Shown here piece after piece: positions 6,634-9,784 of a DNA stretch of 9,784 bases (positions within the stretch are counted from its first letter, which is position 1; each line of letters starts with the position of its first letter). Below the pieces are notes generated by a model. That model did no database searches. It was not told the origin of the DNA and saw only the letters and a list, made by a program, of their open reading frames with translations. The stretch is from NCBI GenBank assembly GCA_030602965.1, contig JAUVYS010000042.1, positions 1 to 9,784 of the forward strand. The letters run 5' to 3'. This DNA is from Candidatus Bathyarchaeota archaeon. Its GTDB lineage: Archaea; Thermoproteota; Bathyarchaeia; RBG-16-48-13; JAGMEO01. A program made the position numbers and the translations under genes.

Positions 6634-6945
6634 TTGGGAAAAAGAAAGGTATTATCCGAATCTCAGATTAAACCTCGGCTACCTGATGAATTTGAAGTAA
6701 TAGGTATTGCTGAAAAATTACTTGGTTATGATAGGATACGTGTCAGATGTCTCGACGGTTTTACACGTTTATGTAGAATTAGAGGAAAGATGAAGAGAAG
6801 AGTGTGGATAAGAGTTAATGATGTTGTTTTAGTATCCCCCTGGGATTTTCAATCTGACACGAGAGCGGACATAACATACCGTTACAGACGAAACCAAGTA
6901 GAATGGCTAAGAGCAAATGGTTATTTAAAAGATATCCAGATCTAA
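6634..6945 (+). CDS. eif1A: Translation initiation factor aIF1A
   Basis: This is archaeal initiation factor 1A (eIF1A family), which binds the A site of the small ribosomal subunit and helps place the initiator tRNA and scan for the start codon. The OB-fold is obvious: VIGIAEKLLGYDRIRVRCLDG, RLCRIRGKMKRRVWI, DVVLVSPWDFQ and QVEWLRANGYL are family hallmarks. From the TTG at 6634 the protein has 103 residues and begins MGKRKVL, a short basic tail typical of the family, with AAGGAG ahead. The TTG at 6595 would add 13 residues (KNLYELLRRSSE) and could be used only by a leaderless or short-leader transcript; a TATATTT box at 6561-6567 makes that possible. The gene is divergent from the aminotransferase. 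Two T-runs follow its stop. Function is certain; the start is probable. Confidence 0.93.
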   Translation: MGKRKVLSESQIKPRLPDEFEVIGIAEKLLGYDRIRVRCLDGFTRLCRIRGKMKRRVWIRVNDVVLVSPWDFQSDTRADITYRYRRNQVEWLRANGYLKDIQI

Positions 6946-6951
6946 AAGAAG

Positions 6952-6966
6952 TTTTTGCTGGTTTTT
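6952..6966 (+). terminator. Probable T-tract terminator after aIF1A
   Basis: Two runs of five T (6952-6956 and 6962-6966) begin 7 bases after the stop codon, with no hairpin. U-rich tracts of this kind are the usual archaeal terminators. Confidence 0.4.
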
Positions 6967-7024
6967 ACAATAGTTTATTATTAATACTTACTAGTTGTTT
7001 ATTTGATAATTAACGACAGTGAAC

Positions 7025-7034
7025 TATATATTTA
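7025..7034 (+). promoter_or_regulatory. TATA-like box of the integrase gene
   Basis: TATATATTTA lies about 33-42 bases before the ATG at 7067. Transcription would begin near 7055, leaving a short leader. If real, the GTG at 7019 cannot be the start, since the box lies downstream of it. Confidence 0.35.
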
Positions 7035-7066
7035 TTAATACCCCTTTCATTTGTTTCCCTAGCGAG

Positions 7067-8356
7067 ATGTTAAGATTGGGGAGGCTAGATTATCTTAAAC
7101 AGTACAGTAGTACAAGCACAGTTAAAACATACAAGTCAGCTTTGAGATGCTTCTTCAAAATAGTCTATAATAGGGGGGATGATCTTGAAGCATTGGCTGA
7201 AAGATACTTCAGTGAAGAGAGAAACCATCAGGAAGACGTTCAGAACCTGCTGGTTAACCTTAAAGAATCAGCGCCTTACACTGTCAGGCTGTATTTGTCT
7301 GCTCTTAAAATTTTCTTAATGGAGAATGATGTGGAATTAAATCCTAAGTTCTGGAGGAAAATACGCGGTAGGATCAAGGGGTCAAGGGCTTTAACGCTTG
7401 ATAAAGTTCCAAGCAATGAGGAGCTGAGACGTATTTTGACACATTTACCGGTGCAGGGTAAAGCTCTCTTCTTGATGTTGGCTAGTTCAGGAATGAGGAT
7501 CGGTGAAGCCTTGCAGCTTAAACTGGAAGACTTGGAAATGGAAAATGATCCTGTGCAGGTGTCGATTAGAGGAGAATACACTAAGACTGGTAATCCCAGG
7601 GTTGCTTTCATGAGCAGGGAAGCCAAGGAAGTAATGCAGGAATGGCTTAAAAACCGTGAAAAATACCTTGAAACAGCTGTTAAGAAGAGCAAGTTGTATG
7701 AAAAACAGGTTGAGGATTCCAGAGTCTTCCCTTTTGAAAACACAACTGCTTACACGTTCTGGAACAAGGCGCTTGGAAAAGCGAAATTCAAGCAGCGAGA
7801 CAAAGAAACTAACAGACACAGAATCCATCCTCATGTTTTACGGAAGTTTTTCAGAACTAAGATGGGAAGCGTAATATCGCCAGATGTTGTTGAAGCCTTG
7901 ATAGGACACGAGGAATACTTGACAGCAGTGTACAGGAAACACAGCGTTGAGGACTTGGCAGATTTTTACAAGCAGGGTGAACACTCCATTTTGGTCTTCA
8001 CTGATGCTGGTGAAGTAACCAAGCTTAGAAAAGAGGTAAAAGACCATGAAAAACAGCTTCAAACTCTTGTGAATAATTTGGCTACTGAGAACATAGACTT
8101 GAAAGGCAGAGTTGAAAAACAAGAAACGCGTATTAAAGAGCTGGAAAAACTTAAAGAACAGTTGAAAAAGGCTGAGCAGAAACGCATAAACGACATGGAA
8201 GAAGTGAAGAACATGATCCTGAATGCGACCGGAATAAAGATTAAATATCTCCGTGAAGCCCACGAAAAAACGTTCATAGATACAATGCATGAAATGGATT
8301 CCCATATGAACCAACTACCAGAATCCGTTGATCACGAAAAAATGATAAAAACATAG
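7067..8356 (+). CDS. Tyrosine recombinase (integrase) with C-terminal coiled-coil tail
   Basis: This is a tyrosine-family site-specific recombinase. Numbered from a possible GTG at 7019, residues 24-115 form the SAM-like core-binding domain (YLKQYSSTSTVKTYKSALR). The catalytic domain spans ~130-315 with all expected residues: Arg160 (SSGMRIGEAL), hairpin Lys189 (GEYTKTGNPR), His272 and Arg275 (HPHVLRKFF), His297 (LIGHEEY) and nucleophile Tyr305 (AVYRKHS). Residues ~334-400 are an uninterrupted charged coiled coil, followed by a tail to 445; most integrases end soon after the nucleophile. I prefer the ATG at 7067 (429 residues), because a TATA-like box lies between the two candidates and the 16-residue extension is hydrophobic; neither start has a ribosome binding site. 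G+C is visibly higher than in the leftward genes, suggesting transfer. It probably serves an integrated element extending right, but no attachment site is evident. Confidence 0.92.
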   Translation: MLRLGRLDYLKQYSSTSTVKTYKSALRCFFKIVYNRGDDLEALAERYFSEERNHQEDVQNLLVNLKESAPYTVRLYLSALKIFLMENDVELNPKFWRKIRGRIKGSRALTLDKVPSNEELRRILTHLPVQGKALFLMLASSGMRIGEALQLKLEDLEMENDPVQVSIRGEYTKTGNPRVAFMSREAKEVMQEWLKNREKYLETAVKKSKLYEKQVEDSRVFPFENTTAYTFWNKALGKAKFKQRDKETNRHRIHPHVLRKFFRTKMGSVISPDVVEALIGHEEYLTAVYRKHSVEDLADFYKQGEHSILVFTDAGEVTKLRKEVKDHEKQLQTLVNNLATENIDLKGRVEKQETRIKELEKLKEQLKKAEQKRINDMEEVKNMILNATGIKIKYLREAHEKTFIDTMHEMDSHMNQLPESVDHEKMIKT

Positions 8357-8418
8357 TTACTCTGAGGGTTTCCTTTCAGCCCCTAATCAGAGTCGATCAA
8401 AAAAGAATAGGTGATTCG
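8356..8418. repeat. Bulged-hairpin repeat, copy 1
   Basis: The repeat begins at the last base of the integrase stop codon. ACTCTGA (8359-8365) pairs perfectly with TCAGAGT (8387-8393). Inside, GGG (8366-8368) pairs with CCC (8381-8383), leaving a 3-base bulge TAA and a 12-base loop. The tail AGAATAGGTGATT (8404-8416) is also shared with copy 2. On the minus strand the hairpin lies downstream of the small membrane protein gene. Confidence 0.65.
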
Positions 8419-8429
8419 GCTATTATCTT

Positions 8430-8437
8430 AAAAAAAA
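8430..8437 (-). terminator. T8 tract downstream of the small membrane protein gene
   Basis: Eight A on the plus strand give an uninterrupted T8 on the minus strand, 25 bases after the stop codon at 8463. It fits an archaeal U-tract terminator. Confidence 0.45.
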
Positions 8438-8462
8438 GAGAGGAAAGTTAAGATTATTCGGT

Positions 8463-8723
8463 TTATTCTTCAGTTTCTATGCCAAACAAATGCTTAGCTA
8501 CCAATGAACGCATATTAGGAACTAAGGCACTCAGACTAGCAAAAATTGCTAGCAGGAACCACGACATTGATTCCAAGCCAAGAGTGATGTTCAATGCATC
8601 ACCGATGACTCCTAACGCAGCGAATCCAAAGGAAGCAAGCTGAAAAATGGTACCAACCAACGCACATAGACGAATATCAGCCTTTACATCTTCACGATCC
8701 TTGAAAGGTTTACCTTCTGGCAT
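8463..8723 (-). CDS. Small two-helix membrane protein of unknown function
   Basis: This is an 86-residue protein I do not recognise. It has a charged N-terminus (MPEGKPFKDREDVKADIRL), then a hydrophobic segment (ALVGTIFQLASFGFAALGVIG), a short polar turn, a second hydrophobic segment (SWFLLAIFASLSALVPNM) and a soluble tail ending GIETEE. This predicts a hairpin of two membrane helices with both ends on the same side. The ATG at 8723 is preceded by GGTGA with 8-base spacing; the GTG at 8735 lies inside that ribosome binding site and is therefore unlikely to be the start. A CTTAAAAT box at 8760-8767 fits a promoter giving a short leader. It is convergent with the integrase and flanked on both sides by copies of the hairpin repeat. 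Coding support is the ribosome binding site, promoter, terminator and helix pattern; a role such as toxin, holin or transporter subunit would be a guess. Confidence 0.7.
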   Translation of the reverse strand: MPEGKPFKDREDVKADIRLCALVGTIFQLASFGFAALGVIGDALNITLGLESMSWFLLAIFASLSALVPNMRSLVAKHLFGIETEE

Positions 8724-8759
8724 GAATATCTTCACCTTTTTCTTTCTAACAACAGCATA

Positions 8760-8767
8760 ATTTTAAG
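8760..8767 (-). promoter_or_regulatory. TATA-like box of the small membrane protein gene
   Basis: CTTAAAAT on the minus strand lies about 37 bases before the ATG at 8723, predicting transcription start near 8738, just ahead of the GGTGA ribosome binding site. It matches the core of the aminotransferase TATA-like box. Confidence 0.4.
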
Positions 8768-8927
8768 TTGTATTAAAGATTTTTAGAAAGGAAATATCCT
8801 GTGAAGGGAGTCTCTTTCTTTTTTCTGTAGGTTTGATAACTTTGAGCGTATGAAGGAATTGGATAGACTGAGGTCTCTGAAAAAGCTTTGAAGGATAGTT
8901 CAAAAAAACTATATTGTGAAAATCCAT

Positions 8928-8994
8928 GTAACTCTGAGGTTTCCCTGTCAGCCCCAATCAGAAACAAGGATGTAACTGGAAGAATAGTGATTTC
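8928..8994. repeat. Bulged-hairpin repeat, copy 2
   Basis: This is an imperfect direct copy of the repeat at 8356-8418. TCTGA (8933-8937) pairs with TCAGA (8958-8962), and the inner GG can pair with the CC bases of CCCC (8952-8955), again leaving unpaired bases on one side only. The tail AGAATAG-TGATT (8981-8992) is shared. On the minus strand it starts about 18 bases after the stop codon of the surface protein gene; the hairpin itself starts about 50 bases after it. Confidence 0.6.
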
Positions 8995-9011
8995 GAAAAA
9001 GAATTTTTAGT

Positions 9012-9784
9012 TCAGTGTTTTCGTTTCTTTACGAGGATTGCTGCCATTATCAAGACAGCTATCGTAATGTAAGAAGTCAATAAAGTCAGCTTATCGATCA
9101 AAAAGACATCGCCTCCAACAGGTGTAGGCCTTGGATGTCCTGGTCCTCCTTGATCCACAATGATACTATTCGCTTCTCCATCGTCATCTCCTAATCCACT
9201 ATCAGTGATCGTGAGGGTTAGGATATTATCACCGTCGTCACTGCCAATCAATGAGGTGACATCAATCCATCCTTCAGGCTCATGGTACTTCCAGTACTCT
9301 GTGTTAATGTCTGAAGGAAACGTGATGGTTACTGTAGCTGAAGCACCAGCTGTTAAGCCTATTATTTTGAAGCTGAAGAAGCCGTGAGGAAATTTGAGAT
9401 CTGGTTTTCCAGCAGTTGGAAGGCTGCCCTCATCTACCGATTCCAAATTCGCTAAAGCATACGGCTCCTCCACATCGAAGAAGACGTTACCTGAACCTGT
9501 GGTAGAGGCAGTCACTTGCTCAGGCATATATCTGAGATGCGGATACGTCACGTCCTCACCAATACACCATGTATCAGCAAAGTCCCAGATAACGAATGTA
9601 GCCTGCTGCTTCATCTCCACCGTCATCTTGCCTGTTCCACCATCAGACCACGTCATGCCAGAAGTCTCTTTGTCCCAGTAGCAACGTAAAATTGTACCAT
9701 AATTCTTCCCGACAAACCCACCCCTAGAACCATCACTACTGACACTTCCAGCGGAGTAGCAACTGGTAATTCTACCACCATCAT
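9012..9784 (-). CDS. GLUG-repeat surface protein with choice-of-anchor-U-like domain and C-terminal membrane anchor (5' end outside window)
   Basis: The frame is open to the right edge, so the N-terminus is missing; 256 residues are visible. Residues 1-45 match a GLUG repeat end (ITSCYSAGSVSSDGSRGGFVG, then CYWDKETSG). Residues ~45-85 show the usual segment after GLUG repeats (SDGGTGKMTVEM, WDFADTWCIG, YPHLRYM). Residues ~90-213 resemble the choice-of-anchor U domain: GSGNVFFDV, SLPTAGKPDLKFPHGFFSF, ATVTITFPSDI, EYWKYHEPEGW, DSGLGDDDGEANSIIVDQGGPG. A Pro-rich linker and PVGGDVFLIDKL lead to one membrane helix (~231-251) and a basic end, KKRKH. It is thus a large extracellular, possibly adhesive protein anchored by its C-terminus. 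An ATG at 9656 lies inside the GLUG repeat and is not the start. G+C is clearly higher than in the left part of the window. The ligand is unknown. Confidence 0.85.
   Translation of the reverse strand, partial: DGGRITSCYSAGSVSSDGSRGGFVGKNYGTILRCYWDKETSGMTWSDGGTGKMTVEMKQQATFVIWDFADTWCIGEDVTYPHLRYMPEQVTASTTGSGNVFFDVEEPYALANLESVDEGSLPTAGKPDLKFPHGFFSFKIIGLTAGASATVTITFPSDINTEYWKYHEPEGWIDVTSLIGSDDGDNILTLTITDSGLGDDDGEANSIIVDQGGPGHPRPTPVGGDVFLIDKLTLLTSYITIAVLIMAAILVKKRKH

Noticed and set aside
7019..7066. GTG at 7019 as the integrase start
   Set aside because: It has no ribosome binding site and adds a hydrophobic 16-residue extension. A TATA-like box lies just downstream of it, so the ATG at 7067 fits better. 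It is not strictly excluded.
4864..7066. tRNA, rRNA or known small-RNA genes in the gene-free stretches
   Set aside because: I looked for tRNA T-arm and acceptor patterns and for box C/D signatures (RTGATGA with CTGA at proper spacing) and found none that hold together. There is also no CRISPR-like periodic repeat.
7276..8314. Several minus-strand frames of 72-158 codons opposite the integrase
   Set aside because: They are antisense to a complete recombinase with all catalytic residues. Their Phe/Ser/Leu-rich translations are typical of the reverse strand of a Lys/Glu-rich gene.
8763..8967. Two overlapping 64-codon minus-strand frames
   Set aside because: They overlap each other in different frames, have no ribosome binding site or recognisable features, and extend across the hairpin repeat and the promoter of the small membrane protein gene.
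9160..9681. Plus-strand frames of 75 and 95 codons opposite the surface protein
   Set aside because: They are antisense to a frame with clear GLUG and anchor-domain motifs, and lack ribosome binding sites.

Overview
The window looks like a chromosomal stretch of an archaeon of the TACK group. A leftward operon encodes the Cdv (archaeal ESCRT) cell-division machinery, including CdvA, which is characteristic of TACK lineages. An archaeal-type aIF1A gene is also present, and the promoters have TATA-like boxes. The left two thirds are A+T-rich. The right third (integrase onward) is visibly richer in G+C and has an accessory character. A bathyarchaeal, aigarchaeal or thaumarchaeal origin is possible, but I cannot assign a lineage from this sequence alone.

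Positions 1-4863, minus strand: one compact operon. In transcription order it holds an ESCRT-III paralogue without a winged helix (4863-4207), CdvA (4163-3465), the main CdvB with a winged helix (ending at 2601), the Vps4-type AAA ATPase CdvC (2573-1437), and a secreted single-pass membrane protein rich in N-glycosylation sequons (1425 to beyond the left edge). CdvA should form the membrane-associated scaffold. Its tail is expected to recruit CdvB through the winged helix, the ESCRT-III proteins polymerise, and CdvC remodels them through its MIT domain. The fifth gene has its ribosome binding site directly after the cdvC stop codon. It is therefore a candidate envelope-facing partner of the division machine. 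CdvB probably starts at an ATT codon upstream of its first ATG: homology with its paralogue runs exactly to that codon, and a strong Shine-Dalgarno-like sequence precedes it.

Positions 4864-5357: a stretch of about 500 bases without a convincing protein gene. It contains the cdv promoter region, a strong hairpin followed by a T-rich tract (5020-5063), and an 11-bp inverted repeat enclosing 68 bases (5112-5201) that could be a structured RNA.

Positions 5358-6945: a class V PLP aminotransferase (minus strand) and, divergently, aIF1A (plus strand). The aminotransferase promoter carries a 15-bp dyad (TGTACA-CTC-TGTACA) placed like a repressor operator.

Positions 6946-9784: an accessory region. 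A tyrosine recombinase with a coiled-coil tail is followed, on the opposite strand, by a small two-helix membrane protein and the C-terminal part of a large surface protein (GLUG repeat, choice-of-anchor-U-like domain, membrane anchor). Two imperfect copies of a 63-67 base sequence that folds into a bulged hairpin lie downstream of each minus-strand gene, the first beginning at the integrase stop codon. This may be an integrated element or a small cassette-like array; its right end lies outside the window. I saw no tRNA, rRNA or CRISPR array.
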